In this document: positions 1 to 7,966 of the stretch, one piece after another
How the letters are laid out: every line of letters begins with the position of its first letter
How positions within the stretch are numbered: the first letter of the stretch is position 1
DNA from: Dubosiella muris
GTDB lineage: Bacteria > Bacillota_I > Bacilli_A > Erysipelotrichales > Erysipelotrichaceae
DNA: 64,000 nucleotides
Direction of reading: 5' to 3'
Assembly (NCBI RefSeq): GCF_004793885.1
Contig: NZ_SRYG01000001.1
Span: forward strand, 1-64,000
The notes under the pieces: model-generated
What the model was told of the DNA's origin: nothing
The model's database searches: none
Seen by the model: the letters and a program-made list of their open reading frames with translations, nothing else
Made by a program: the position numbers and the translations under genes

Positions 1-54
1 CTGGGCATAGAGATTCCAGAGGAGTATAGGAATCAGGCACTTCAAATGTCTTGA
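1..54 (+). CDS. 3' end of an unidentified gene (cut by window start)
   Basis: Reading from base 1 gives 17 codons without interruption, ending in TGA at 52-54 (C-terminus EYRNQALQMS). The peptide is charged and helix-like, but too short to assign. No terminator follows on this strand before the convergent patatin gene, so it may be chance reading. Function unknown. Confidence 0.25.
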   Translation: MGIEIPEEYRNQALQMS

Positions 55-138
55 TGGAAGAGATACAAATTAACACTGTTTTTCAAAATAGGGTTTTTAT
101 GCGCTTTTTTTTACAAAAATTAAAGAATAAGTTACATA

Positions 139-168
139 AAAAAAAAGAAGCTGAATCGCTTCAGCTTC
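139..168 (-). terminator. Rho-independent terminator of the patatin gene
   Basis: On the minus strand a perfect 9-bp stem (GAAGCTGAA / TTCAGCTTC) with a 4-base loop is followed by eight or more T residues. The stem starts right at the stop codon of the patatin-like gene. Confidence 0.85.
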
Positions 169-1091
169 TAGTCGATTTCCAAATACTGCTTCAGCGCCGG
201 AATGATTTTCCGGCCATCGTGATAGCCTAAATAATACAACCGTCCCAGCTTCTCCATGTCTTTTTCCAGCCGGGAAACCGGAATGTATTCGCTTGGCGCG
301 ATCGCGAACAGGTTTTTCCGACGATGCTGACGCGCGATCTCGTCACATTGCTCGTTGTACAAATCGTTGGATTTCGCGAACACGTCGCAAAACTGCGGAT
401 GGTTGCGAAACACGGTATTGAACGCTTTCTTTTCCTTTTCGCTCATCGGCGGCTTGCGATAGTCGTCCGGCTGGGTCTTGACAACCACGATTTTCTTAAA
501 CCCCTGATCCAGCGCCCATTGAAAGGCGATCTTATCCGCGCAACCGCCATCCAGGTAGTACTGCCCGTCGATTTCCACTGCCCGGGAGAAAATCGGCATC
601 GACGCGGACGCCTGGATCGCCTTCAAAATGTTGTCGACCTTTCCCTTTTCCATATATTCCGCTTTTCCCGTCGCGATATTGGTCACGACCGCGATAAAGC
701 GGCGACGCGGATCCATGAACCGCTCCATATCAAACGGATTGTCTTCCAAATCCTGCTGCAACGCGAAATCAAAACCAACCACGCCCCCGTTGTGTATGAG
801 CGCCTGCCGGCCCACGTACCGGGAATCGTGACGATACTCCAAATTGATTCGGGCCGACCGTCCAATTTGTCCCGACACATAATTCATGCCATTCAATGCG
901 CCTGCCGACGTTCCAATCGTCGTCTGCATATTGATGCCCGCTTCCATCAAAGCGTCCAAAACGCCTTCGCCATACACGCCGCGAAAAGCGCCGCCCTCCA
1001 ATACGATGCAGCCCTCAATCACTGTATCGTCCGCCCGGCCTTTTGGTAAATAAACAAGACCGGAAAACACTTTTTCATTGTTTACTGCCAT
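168..1091 (-). CDS. Patatin-like phospholipase family protein
   Basis: Predicted serine lipid acyl hydrolase of 307 residues. The N-terminal third carries the patatin signature: an oxyanion-hole glycine stretch (GGAFRGVYGEGVLDAL, about residue 33), the nucleophile elbow GTSAG (about 61) and, further on, the DGG motif of the Ser-Asp dyad (YYLDGGCADK). There is no signal peptide or membrane segment, so it is probably cytoplasmic, as in the bacterial RssA/YjjU-type patatins. The start has an AGAGGT ribosome site about 7 bases upstream. It is a single-gene unit with its own terminator. Substrate unknown; a phospholipid or lysophospholipid is inferred from the family only. Confidence 0.9.
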   Translation of the reverse strand: MAVNNEKVFSGLVYLPKGRADDTVIEGCIVLEGGAFRGVYGEGVLDALMEAGINMQTTIGTSAGALNGMNYVSGQIGRSARINLEYRHDSRYVGRQALIHNGGVVGFDFALQQDLEDNPFDMERFMDPRRRFIAVVTNIATGKAEYMEKGKVDNILKAIQASASMPIFSRAVEIDGQYYLDGGCADKIAFQWALDQGFKKIVVVKTQPDDYRKPPMSEKEKKAFNTVFRNHPQFCDVFAKSNDLYNEQCDEIARQHRRKNLFAIAPSEYIPVSRLEKDMEKLGRLYYLGYHDGRKIIPALKQYLEID

Positions 1092-1205
1092 TTGCGGTAC
1101 CTCTCATATTCAAACTCCATTATAGTGTGTTTTTTCCGCTTGACCTGGCTTGACGCACAAGCAAGCTTCCCCATGGTACCACACCACCCTATGGCTGGCA
1201 AATTT

Positions 1206-1979
1206 TTAAGGTAGCTCGTCAAACAGTCCGATCAGCGCCGCTCTTTCGGCCGTCGACAAAAAGGATCCGGTCTTGGTGATGGTGGACTCCTGGGAAATCG
1301 GCCACGCCTGATCCATATCCTCAAACGTCCGGGCCACGACATGCTTCATCCGCTGAAGCGCACCCTGCGCGTCCACCGCGATCTCATATTCATCCCGCTC
1401 TATTTTGATGGCCACAAGATCGTCGCCTTCCCGATTCAGCGCTTCCTCCTCCGCTCGCGCCCGATCCGCCAAGCGCGCCCGAATCACGGTTCCATCCTGC
1501 TCAAACGTGTAATCCGGATTGACGCCACGCATGCTTCCATCCTGCACATCCAAAAGCGGTTCAAGCGCCGATACCGCCATCCCGGCCTTTTGGGTGTTTT
1601 CTTCCACCCCAAACGACTCCATCAAAAAATCATCTTCCGTACGCGTGCCCCGGATTGTCAAACATGTGTTTTCCTGTTGCCGGAAAAGGGTAAATCCCGC
1701 GTCCTCCTCCGGCAAATCCTTGTGCGCGTACTCTATGTACTCGTAAGTGGCGCCGCCTTCTTCCCACATCATTTCCCGCTGCCAGTTTCCCGTATCCATT
1801 TGCGCGTCCAGAGAAGCCGTTTCCATCCGGTACGCGCTTTCTTTCGCGTCCTTCGCCTGCCGATACGCCGTTTCCAGCGTATGCACAACGCTCTCCTTTG
1901 CGACCGGCTGACTCATCGGGGCGCACCCCGCCATACCGGCCAGCAGCGCCACCATCAAACCCGCTTTCCATCGTTTCAT
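1206..1979 (-). CDS. Lipoprotein, third gene of the ECF sigma operon
   Basis: A 257-residue predicted lipoprotein: basic N-terminus, hydrophobic core and lipobox GMAGC at about residues 15-19. The mature part is acidic and rich in Glu/Asp/Arg with no family I recognise. Its start overlaps the anti-sigma stop by 4 bases (ATGA) and has a strong AAGGAGGT site, so it is translationally coupled to the anti-sigma gene. Co-expression suggests it is an envelope target or sensor accessory of this sigma factor; that role is inference. Confidence 0.8.
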   Translation of the reverse strand: MKRWKAGLMVALLAGMAGCAPMSQPVAKESVVHTLETAYRQAKDAKESAYRMETASLDAQMDTGNWQREMMWEEGGATYEYIEYAHKDLPEEDAGFTLFRQQENTCLTIRGTRTEDDFLMESFGVEENTQKAGMAVSALEPLLDVQDGSMRGVNPDYTFEQDGTVIRARLADRARAEEEALNREGDDLVAIKIERDEYEIAVDAQGALQRMKHVVARTFEDMDQAWPISQESTITKTGSFLSTAERAALIGLFDELP

Positions 1980-3148
1980 TGGATTCCACCTCCTTGCACA
2001 TCGAATCCGTTTGCTTTCACCTCAACGAGCACCGAATACGTATCCGGGTCCAGTTCCAGTTTTCGCGTGCCAAAATCATGCCATTCGCCTTCCTTTTTCG
2101 CCCGCACGCCAATCGTCACCGGACCATCCTCCAGCGGCACTTTCGACTGTCCTGCCGACGTGGTTCCAAATCGTTTCCGCAGTTCATCTCCGTTCCACAA
2201 ACGAAGTTCCACCATTTCGATGGCTGGATCGTCCCACGCATACGCAATCGTCCGGTTCGCCTGCCCGCTTTGCAGCGCCTGCTGCAAGACGAGTGGATGG
2301 TCGTACGCCTCCTTGAGCTTGTCCCCTTCCAAAAAATCCGAACAACGATAGGAAACGCGGTCGTTCCAGCGCACGGTATGCGCCACCTGGACCAAGGCAA
2401 GCAGCCGCTGCGACGCCGCTTTCATCGCGGTCGCGTCGACGTCTTCCGGCGTTTCGATGGACACCGTTCCGGCCTCGAACGCCACATCGAAGTCCTGGAT
2501 CGCGCCATCGAACGCCACGATCTGGCGGATCTTTTCCAAATCGTCGCCACCCGGGGTTCGCAAGTCGTAAAGCCGGCTCGTCGACTGCTCGATTTTTTCC
2601 CCGTTTTCCCAGGCGACGCGCCCGTTGACGACAACCGTTTCGACAGGCGCGCTTGGCGAATACTGCGAGTGAAACGTCGAAGACGCGTCGGTTCGCTTCG
2701 GAACCGTGCGAATCGTGGCAACCAACGTCGATCCGTCCTGCTTCCACTGGACGCCTTTGACGGTTTCCGATTCGTTCAACATCGACCCGTCGATGACGAC
2801 GCACGGTTCGCTCACATACAGAAAATACCGAAGCGACCGGGTCGGCGCCATCTTGCCGATTCCGTAAGTCCAAAAGCCAAAACTTCCAAAAACCAGCACG
2901 ATAGCCAGCAGCGCCGCGCCCGCGACTTTCCACCGGCCGCGCCGCCGGATCTTCTTCAAATAGTCGATTTCATGCGCGTGTTCGGGCGGGCTGTCCATTT
3001 CGTGCGCCATGCGCGCATACGTTTGGGCGCACGACGGGCACGCGTTCAAATGCGCCTGGACGAGCGCGTCCGTTTCCGGGTGGTTCAAATGCTCGATATA
3101 ACCCGGCAGCAAGTCGAGCACCACCTCATGCGGTAAATTCGTTTTCAT
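1976..3148 (-). CDS. Membrane-anchored anti-sigma factor with zinc finger
   Basis: A 390-residue protein starting MKTNLPHEV. The N-terminal 45 residues contain the HxxxCxxC zinc anti-sigma motif (HLNACPSC). A run of basic residues precedes one transmembrane segment (about residues 72-92), then a long extracytoplasmic region of about 295 residues. This layout fits an anti-sigma factor that holds the preceding ECF sigma at the membrane and senses an external signal. The start at 3148 was chosen because AAGGAG sits 8 bases upstream; the reading frame extends further but lies inside the sigma gene. It overlaps the sigma gene by 23 bases. The sensor part matches no family I can name. Confidence 0.85.
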   Translation of the reverse strand: MKTNLPHEVVLDLLPGYIEHLNHPETDALVQAHLNACPSCAQTYARMAHEMDSPPEHAHEIDYLKKIRRRGRWKVAGAALLAIVLVFGSFGFWTYGIGKMAPTRSLRYFLYVSEPCVVIDGSMLNESETVKGVQWKQDGSTLVATIRTVPKRTDASSTFHSQYSPSAPVETVVVNGRVAWENGEKIEQSTSRLYDLRTPGGDDLEKIRQIVAFDGAIQDFDVAFEAGTVSIETPEDVDATAMKAASQRLLALVQVAHTVRWNDRVSYRCSDFLEGDKLKEAYDHPLVLQQALQSGQANRTIAYAWDDPAIEMVELRLWNGDELRKRFGTTSAGQSKVPLEDGPVTIGVRAKKEGEWHDFGTRKLELDPDTYSVLVEVKANGFDVQGGGIQ

Positions 3149-3605
3149 TGTTTTCCATCTCCTTTCGCAGCTTTTCCTTGGCTCGATAAAAATTGATTCG
3201 CGCCCAAGTCTCGTTTTTTTCAAGCACGTCGCCGATTTGCGCGAAGCTCAAATTGCCATACATCCGCAAATACACGATATCCCGCTGCGGGGCCGGCAAC
3301 GTCTGCATCGCCCGGAGCAATTCGACTTTTCCGCGCTCGTTTTCGCTCGAGGCGGCCAGCCAACGGTCGTCAAGTTCCTCCATGGCCGGATGCTTGCGAC
3401 GGTAGGCACGAAGCTGGTTTTTCGCGATCGCGCAAAGCCACGTCGATAAACGGCATGTCCCGTCGTACTGCTTTAAAGAGCGAAACGCCTGGTAAAACGT
3501 TTCCTGGCAAAGCTCCTCCGCGACAAATTCGTCATGGCATTGAGAAAGAAGATAGCGGTAAACGAGTCGGGCGTGCTCCTGATACACTTGTTCAAAATTT
3601 TCCAT
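3126..3605 (-). CDS. ECF-type RNA polymerase sigma factor
   Basis: A 159-residue sigma-70 family protein of the extracytoplasmic-function type, with only regions 2 and 4. Region 2 spans about residues 10-75 (YRYLLSQCHDEFVAEELCQE, then STWLCAIAKNQLRAYRR); region 4 spans about 105-150 (LPAPQRDIVYLRMYGNLSFA, then a helix-turn-helix). It is the first gene of a three-gene operon with a membrane anti-sigma factor and a lipoprotein, the usual arrangement for envelope-stress signalling. The ribosome site is AAAGGAG. The regulon cannot be seen from this window. Confidence 0.93.
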   Translation of the reverse strand: MENFEQVYQEHARLVYRYLLSQCHDEFVAEELCQETFYQAFRSLKQYDGTCRLSTWLCAIAKNQLRAYRRKHPAMEELDDRWLAASSENERGKVELLRAMQTLPAPQRDIVYLRMYGNLSFAQIGDVLEKNETWARINFYRAKEKLRKEMENNENEFTA

Positions 3606-3626
3606 GCTTTTCTCCTTTCATCTATT

Positions 3627-3653
3627 CATGCGCAAAAGAATGGATTTGTTACA
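3627..3653 (-). promoter_or_regulatory. Possible ECF-type (autoregulatory) promoter of the sigma operon
   Basis: The minus strand shows TGTAAC (3653-3648), 15 bases, then CGCATG (3632-3627), placing a start site just ahead of the ribosome site of the sigma gene. This resembles ECF promoters (TGNAAC ... CGNN), and ECF operons often autoregulate. The match is loose. Confidence 0.3.
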
Positions 3654-3691
3654 GGGGGAAGAGAAAAAAATTATTGCGCTCCTTGGATTGT

Positions 3692-3721
3692 ATTATATAT
3701 TTTGTTACAATATAAGAACAA
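3692..3721 (-). promoter_or_regulatory. SigA-type promoter of the sigma operon
   Basis: Minus strand TTGTTC (3721-3716), 18-base spacer, TATAAT (3697-3692), about 90 bases upstream of the sigma start codon. A housekeeping promoter for the sigma / anti-sigma / lipoprotein unit. Confidence 0.5.
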
Positions 3722-3926
3722 AGCGGAAAGATCCGGTGGAATCGACCGGTCTTTCGGCATAAATGGTTCATTGTTCAAAAAAAACAAAGATCTTTTTTGT
3801 TTTAGGATATAATGAAACCAGATACAAAAGAAGGGGACTTTTGTCTGGCACCCTAATTTCCCATTTTCTTTTGAAACCGGTTCGATGATTGTATTTTAGA
3901 ATCGGAATAGAGAGTAATAGGAGTTC
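3722..3926 (+). promoter_or_regulatory. Leader region of the CBS gene: TATAAT box and two hairpins
   Basis: The 320-base gap between the sigma and CBS genes holds no gene. Besides the leftward promoters it has a TATAAT box at 3808-3813, a strong hairpin at 3818-3848 (CAAAAG / CTTTTG plus CCAGA / TCTGG arms, 7-base loop, no T-run) and a weaker one at about 3878-3906 (CCGGTTC / GAATCGG). Another near-perfect dyad, AAAGATCCGGT / ACCGGTCTTT, lies at about 3727-3753. The leader of roughly 105 bases before the ATG is thus structured; it matches no riboswitch I recognise. Confidence 0.4.
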
Positions 3927-4415
3927 ATGGAACAAAACATTTTCTTTTTTTTAAAAAACAAAAAAAACACCCATTATTTATATGGGAACCTGAGTTTCGG
4001 TGAAGGCCTCCGCATTTTTAGGGAAAGCGGATTCACCGCGACTCCGGTCATCGACTATCAAGGCCACTATTTAGGATCTGTAACCGAAGGGGATTTCTTG
4101 TACTACATCACAGATCACCCGCACATCACGCACGAGCAAATTTCCACGGTGGAAATCAGCGAGCTCGTCCGCGATGGATTCATGCCTGCCGTGCCGTTCA
4201 ACATCTCAATGAGTGAGTTGTTCAATCGTTCGCTTGAGCAAAACTACGTGCCAGTCGTTGACGACCGCAACATTTTTATCGGGATCGTGACCCGAAAGAC
4301 GATCATCTCGTACTTGATGACGCATCATTCGGCCGACCTTTCCCCCTACCAAAATGCCTTGCAGAAAAAAGATGCCGGTCCGCAGAAACTGAATCCTATA
4401 TTTACACTTCGTTGA
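3927..4415 (+). CDS. CBS-domain pair protein
   Basis: A 162-residue soluble protein made almost entirely of two CBS motifs (about residues 20-70 and 85-135; FTATPVIDYQGHYLGSVTEG, and VPVVDDRNIFIGIVTRKTI). Stand-alone CBS pairs bind adenine nucleotides; small Bacillota ones such as CbpB/DarB bind c-di-AMP and control a partner enzyme. The N-terminus is unusually lysine- and asparagine-rich. AGGAG lies 3-7 bases upstream of the ATG. It is a single gene with a structured leader and its own terminator. The ligand is not determined by the sequence alone. Confidence 0.8.
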   Translation: MEQNIFFFLKNKKNTHYLYGNLSFGEGLRIFRESGFTATPVIDYQGHYLGSVTEGDFLYYITDHPHITHEQISTVEISELVRDGFMPAVPFNISMSELFNRSLEQNYVPVVDDRNIFIGIVTRKTIISYLMTHHSADLSPYQNALQKKDAGPQKLNPIFTLR

Positions 4416-4433
4416 TGAAAGCCTGACAGCCAA

Positions 4434-4458
4434 AAGCCCGTTTGACGCGGGCTTTTTT
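4434..4458 (+). terminator. Terminator of the CBS gene
   Basis: AGCCCG / CGGGCT stem, short loop, six T residues, 18 bases after the stop codon. Confidence 0.85.
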
Positions 4459-4467
4459 ACGTGCGCG

Positions 4468-4494
4468 CAAAAAAAGACGCCCGGAGGCATCTTA
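4468..4494 (-). terminator. Terminator of the alpha-amylase gene
   Basis: Minus strand AGATGCC / GGGCGTCT stem with one G-U pair, 3-base loop and seven T residues; it begins at the amylase stop codon. Confidence 0.75.
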
Positions 4495-5982
4495 AATCCG
4501 TTTCGTTTTTCGTCCGCGCTTTGGCACGGCTTTTTCCAGTTCCTTTTTCATCCGCGTGTAGTCCTTTTCCAAAATGTACACCGACGCGCAGCCCGGGCGG
4601 CACGTGACGCGAATCGTTCCCTGCGCGTCAAACGTTTCGACGTGCGAAGGCTCCATCACATCCACCATCCGGTATCCCGCGTAGTTTGGCTCGGTGAACA
4701 CTTTTTCCTTCCAGTCCGCGATTGTGTAAATCACGACAACCGGATGGGGACCATACGCCATCCAGCACGCCTTCTGCCGGTCCTCGTCAAACAAATCCAA
4801 CATGTTGTCGCTCAGCAGATGGCTGCGGATCCAAACCATTTCCCGCAAATTGTGCACCGGCTCCCGTCCCGAGGAAGGCAAGCCGTAATAATCGCCATAA
4901 AAAACGCACGGACATTCGCATCTATACAACAGGATCGACGCGTACGCCGCCGTTTTGAACCAGTCCAGCACCCAGCTTTCCAGCGACTGTCCCGGTTGCG
5001 TGTCGTGGTTGTCGACAAACGCGCACGCGTGATGTGGATCGGTGCGCGAGAGGGTGTTCAAAAACAAATGCCGGATATCGTACGTTCCGTTCGACATCGA
5101 AGCGCGCTGCAACTCGTAATGAAGCGGCACGTCCATGAGGCGCATGCAGTAGTCGCAATCCTTTAAATATTGTTTAAGCTCCCAAAGGTCGCCCGTCCAA
5201 AACTCCCCAACCGCGAAGTCCGGATGGTTGCCGGTTCGATGCATTTCCTCCAGCCAGCATTTAAAAAAGGAAGAGTCGATGTTTTTGACCGCGTCCAGCC
5301 GGAATCCGTTGATGCCCGTGAGTTGGGTGTACCAGCGGCCCCACGTGTACAATTCCGAAAGAACGTCCGGATTCGTGAAATCGACATCGCAGCCCATAAT
5401 AAAATCGTAATTGCCGTTTTCATGGCTGACGCGGTCGTTCCACCGCTTGTTCTCAAACAGCAAAATATCGTTTTGACCCGTCGCGGCGTTGTAGTCGGTG
5501 CCCGTGAAATGGCGCCATGTCCATTGAAACGAGGAATATGTGTTGTTTCTTTCCGCGAACGTGAAGCCCGTCCACGTTTTGACAGGATGCGTGCCTTCCT
5601 GCACTTCGTTGCGATCGTAGCGAATCACGGTGCTGGCGATCGCGTCCTCAAGCGTGTCGCCGCCCATTTTATGATTGAGCACCACGTCCGCGATGACGTC
5701 GATTTGCTTGTGCTGGAGCGCGCCAATCGCGCGCAAGTACTGCGCCTTCGTTCCGTATTTTGTACTCCGGCTGCCTTTTTGGTTGAATTCGCCTAAATCG
5801 TACAAATCGTACGCGCCGTATCCAACGTCGAAGACTCCGCCCGCCCCTTTGGTGGCTGGCGGCATCCACACCATATTAAAGCCGGTCCGGGCCAGGGAGG
5901 AAGCTTCGTTTGTCAGTTTTTTATACAAAGTGCGATCGGCCGGCAAATCCCACTCAAAGTACTGGATCATCGTTTTTTTCAT
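4492..5982 (-). CDS. Cytoplasmic alpha-amylase (GH13)
   Basis: A 496-residue glycoside hydrolase family 13 enzyme that cleaves alpha-1,4 bonds of imported maltodextrins or stored glycogen. The start MKKTMIQYFEW leads straight into the barrel. The triad is intact: nucleophile Asp230 (GINGFRLDAVKN), acid/base Glu260 (AVGEFWTGD) and transition-state Asp327 (FVDNHDTQ). The GADVVLNHK-type motif is present as DVVLNHK (about 99-105). With no signal peptide it resembles the AmyA-type intracellular amylases. An in-frame ATG 30 bases upstream is possible; neither start has a strong ribosome site. A cre-like site lies about 56 bases upstream, so glucose repression is likely. Confidence 0.92.
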   Translation of the reverse strand: MKKTMIQYFEWDLPADRTLYKKLTNEASSLARTGFNMVWMPPATKGAGGVFDVGYGAYDLYDLGEFNQKGSRSTKYGTKAQYLRAIGALQHKQIDVIADVVLNHKMGGDTLEDAIASTVIRYDRNEVQEGTHPVKTWTGFTFAERNNTYSSFQWTWRHFTGTDYNAATGQNDILLFENKRWNDRVSHENGNYDFIMGCDVDFTNPDVLSELYTWGRWYTQLTGINGFRLDAVKNIDSSFFKCWLEEMHRTGNHPDFAVGEFWTGDLWELKQYLKDCDYCMRLMDVPLHYELQRASMSNGTYDIRHLFLNTLSRTDPHHACAFVDNHDTQPGQSLESWVLDWFKTAAYASILLYRCECPCVFYGDYYGLPSSGREPVHNLREMVWIRSHLLSDNMLDLFDEDRQKACWMAYGPHPVVVIYTIADWKEKVFTEPNYAGYRMVDVMEPSHVETFDAQGTIRVTCRPGCASVYILEKDYTRMKKELEKAVPKRGRKTKRI

Positions 5983-6037
5983 ATGCTTAACTCTACCACA
6001 CCTGCCAGTCAAAAAGCGAAAGACATGCGCCGCCTTT

Positions 6038-6051
6038 CGTAAACGGTTTCA
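6038..6051 (-). promoter_or_regulatory. cre-like catabolite site upstream of alpha-amylase
   Basis: Minus strand TGAAACCGTTTACG matches the CcpA consensus TGWAANCGNTNWCA at 13 of 14 positions. Its place 56 bases ahead of the amylase start suits carbon catabolite repression. Confidence 0.55.
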
Positions 6052-6088
6052 TTTTTGGCGGCTGCGACGCACCCGGCCTGGCGCCACA

Positions 6089-6117
6089 TTGAAAACGTCT
6101 TTTAAATTGTGTATGAT
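6089..6117 (+). promoter_or_regulatory. Promoter of the CNNM-xpt unit
   Basis: TTGAAA, 17-base spacer, TATGAT, on the plus strand about 95 bases ahead of the CNNM start. Confidence 0.65.
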
Positions 6118-6154
6118 TGTACTGTTCAAGAAAAGAAAGGAAGCAAACAAATTT

Positions 6155-6223
6155 ATGAAATCAGACGATAGTTGGCCCAAGCCCAAAACCCATCCGGAAG
6201 GAGCAGCCTTATGGAGCCGTTGA
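6155..6223 (+). CDS. Possible 22-residue upstream ORF overlapping the CNNM start
   Basis: ATG at 6155, 22 codons, TGA at 6221-6223, so it ends inside the CNNM coding start. An AAAGGAAG stretch lies about 15 bases upstream, which is far for a ribosome site. The peptide (MKSDDSWPKPKTHPEGAALW...) has no known relatives. It could be a leader peptide that couples translation, or chance. Confidence 0.25.
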   Translation: MKSDDSWPKPKTHPEGAALWSR

Positions 6224-7380
6224 CCTTGAGCATCCTGTGCGTGGCTCTTTACGGATTTTTCACTTTCGGGCAAACCGCTATTGCCGACGACCCGGACCAG
6301 GTCTTTAAGCAAACAAGCAAGACGATTCTTTGGCTGAAACTGCTCGCGCTGTGCGCCGGCTTGTTTTTCTGCCTTCGCTCCCGCGTCGTCAATCCTTATA
6401 TAGAGCTGGCGCTCTATTTATATATCGTATTTATTTTTGGCGAGCTGCTGCCGTGCCGCTGGGCTTCCACACACGAAGCGCTTTGCGAACGGTCGCTCCC
6501 GCTCTTTCGTTCCATCGCCCGCGTGTTCGCCTTATTCACTTTCCTGATTCCCATAGATCCAAAACCGGTGAAGGAAAAAATTTCCGAAGAGGACATTCGG
6601 GAAATGATCAACGCGGCCAGCGAAAGCGAAAACATCGACGAGCCACAAAAAGACATTATCGAAAACGTGTTCGAGCTGGACGATACCTCGATCGAGGAAA
6701 TTTGCACGCATCGCTCGCAAGTCGTCTCGCTCTCGCTGGATGAAAACGACCAGACCTGGAAGCGGATCATTCACGACAACCGGCACACGTTTTATCCTGT
6801 GACGGGGAAGGACGACGACGACATCGTCGGAATTCTGGATACCCGCGACTATTTCCGGCTCGAGGACACATGTCAAGCCAACGTCCTCAAGCACGCTGTC
6901 GACCAGCCGCTTTTTGTCAGCGAAAACGTCAAAGTCGACCATCTTTTTTTCGAGATGAAAAACCACCGGACATATTTTGCGGTGGTGCTCGACGAGTATG
7001 GCGGAATGACCGGCATCGTCACGCTCCACGACATCATTGAAACGATTTTGGGCGAGATGCACGAAGTCGACGACGAAATCGAACCGGAGGAAATCGACCC
7101 CATCAACGAAAACCAGTGGCGGATCTATGGTCTGGCCGATTTGGACGAAGTGCAAAAAAAGCTAGGCGTCCCGCTGCCGGTCGAAGAATACGACACGTTT
7201 AGCGGCTACGTTTTGGGCAGCTACGGCCACATTCCGCAAGATGGCACCAAATTCGACATTGTACTTGGACCGCTTGACATCCATGTGAAGGAAATCAAAA
7301 ACCATCGAATCGGGCAAACCATTGTCACCAAACTGGAAAAAGGAGTCTTATTGGATGAATCCACTGAAAAAGAAAATTGA
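6211..7380 (+). CDS. CNNM/CorC (HlyC) family transporter-like protein, short membrane part
   Basis: A 389-residue membrane protein of the CNNM/CorC family, associated with magnesium or other divalent cation export. Three or so transmembrane segments fill about residues 1-105; a CBS pair follows (about 125-245; FYPVTGKDDDDIVGILDTRD, then HRTYFAVVLDEYGGMTGIVT) and a C-terminal CorC_HlyC domain (about 255-340). The DUF21 membrane domain looks shorter than usual. The start at 6211 was chosen for GGAAGGAG eight bases upstream. It overlaps xpt by 26 bases and shares its promoter. The ion is not shown by the sequence. Confidence 0.85.
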   Translation: MEPLTLSILCVALYGFFTFGQTAIADDPDQVFKQTSKTILWLKLLALCAGLFFCLRSRVVNPYIELALYLYIVFIFGELLPCRWASTHEALCERSLPLFRSIARVFALFTFLIPIDPKPVKEKISEEDIREMINAASESENIDEPQKDIIENVFELDDTSIEEICTHRSQVVSLSLDENDQTWKRIIHDNRHTFYPVTGKDDDDIVGILDTRDYFRLEDTCQANVLKHAVDQPLFVSENVKVDHLFFEMKNHRTYFAVVLDEYGGMTGIVTLHDIIETILGEMHEVDDEIEPEEIDPINENQWRIYGLADLDEVQKKLGVPLPVEEYDTFSGYVLGSYGHIPQDGTKFDIVLGPLDIHVKEIKNHRIGQTIVTKLEKGVLLDESTEKEN

Positions 7381-7924
7381 GCAGTGCGGCGTCCTGCTGG
7401 GCGGCGACGTGCTCAAAGTCGATTCGTTTCTCAATCATCAGCTTGACATTCCGCTCATTGAAACGATTGGCGAATGTTTGGCGAATCATTTTAAAAACGC
7501 CGGCATCACCAAAGTCGTGACGATTGAAACGGGCGGGATCGCGCCGGCTTACGCCACGGCGAGAAGACTGGGTGTTCCTGTTATCTTTTTGAAAAAAAGC
7601 GAGCCACGGACGATGCGGCAGCCGCTTTGCGTTCAGGTGTTTTCTTTTACTAAGCAGAAATCATACAACGTTTGCATGGAAAGTGGCTTGATCGAGCCAG
7701 ACGAACGCGTTTTGTTTATTGACGACTTTTTAGCCAACGGCGAAGCGTTCAAAGGCGCGGAGTCGCTGATCCATCAAGCCGGTGCGCACATCGCTGGCGT
7801 CGGCATTTGCATCGAGAAACGCTTTCAAGCCGGCCATCAATACGTTGTCGGGCGCGGCTACGACTTCTGCGCCGTCGCATCCATCGCGGCCATTGAAAAC
7901 GGGACGATCCACTGGGCACAATGA
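7355..7924 (+). CDS. xpt: Xanthine phosphoribosyltransferase
   Basis: A 189-residue type I phosphoribosyltransferase making XMP from xanthine and PRPP in purine salvage. Diagnostic stretches are VLKVDSFLNHQLD near residues 20-32, TIETGGIAPAYATARRLGVP, and the PRPP loop VLFIDDFLANGEAF (about 115-128). Length equals that of Bacillota Xpt. The start overlaps the CNNM gene by 26 bases, with AGGAG 10 bases upstream. No purine riboswitch is visible; the gene relies on the CNNM promoter. The distant adenine deaminase gene belongs to the same salvage pathway. Confidence 0.95.
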   Translation: MNPLKKKIEQCGVLLGGDVLKVDSFLNHQLDIPLIETIGECLANHFKNAGITKVVTIETGGIAPAYATARRLGVPVIFLKKSEPRTMRQPLCVQVFSFTKQKSYNVCMESGLIEPDERVLFIDDFLANGEAFKGAESLIHQAGAHIAGVGICIEKRFQAGHQYVVGRGYDFCAVASIAAIENGTIHWAQ

Positions 7925-7937
7925 GTGCCCTTTTTTT
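7914..7937 (+). terminator. Terminator of xpt
   Basis: GGGCAC / GTGCCC stem with the xpt stop codon in the loop, then seven T residues. Confidence 0.85.
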
Positions 7938-7939
7938 GT

Positions 7940-7966
7940 AAAAAAAGCGCCTAGCGAACTAGACGT
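7940..7966 (-). terminator. Terminator of the esterase gene
   Basis: Minus strand CGTCTAG-TTCG-CTAGGCG (UUCG tetraloop) followed by six T residues; it overlaps the esterase stop codon. Confidence 0.8.

Noticed and set aside
324-1049. Long open frame on the plus strand opposite the patatin gene
   Set aside because: It is the antisense of a clear family gene, its product is rich in His/Arg/Phe in the pattern of a shadow frame, and no ribosome site precedes it. The same holds for the long frames opposite larC, the DUF885 gene, malQ, the isomerase and aroC.
7100-7360. Purine riboswitch for xpt
   Set aside because: xpt overlaps the end of the CNNM gene, leaving no leader, and no aptamer-like structure is present.
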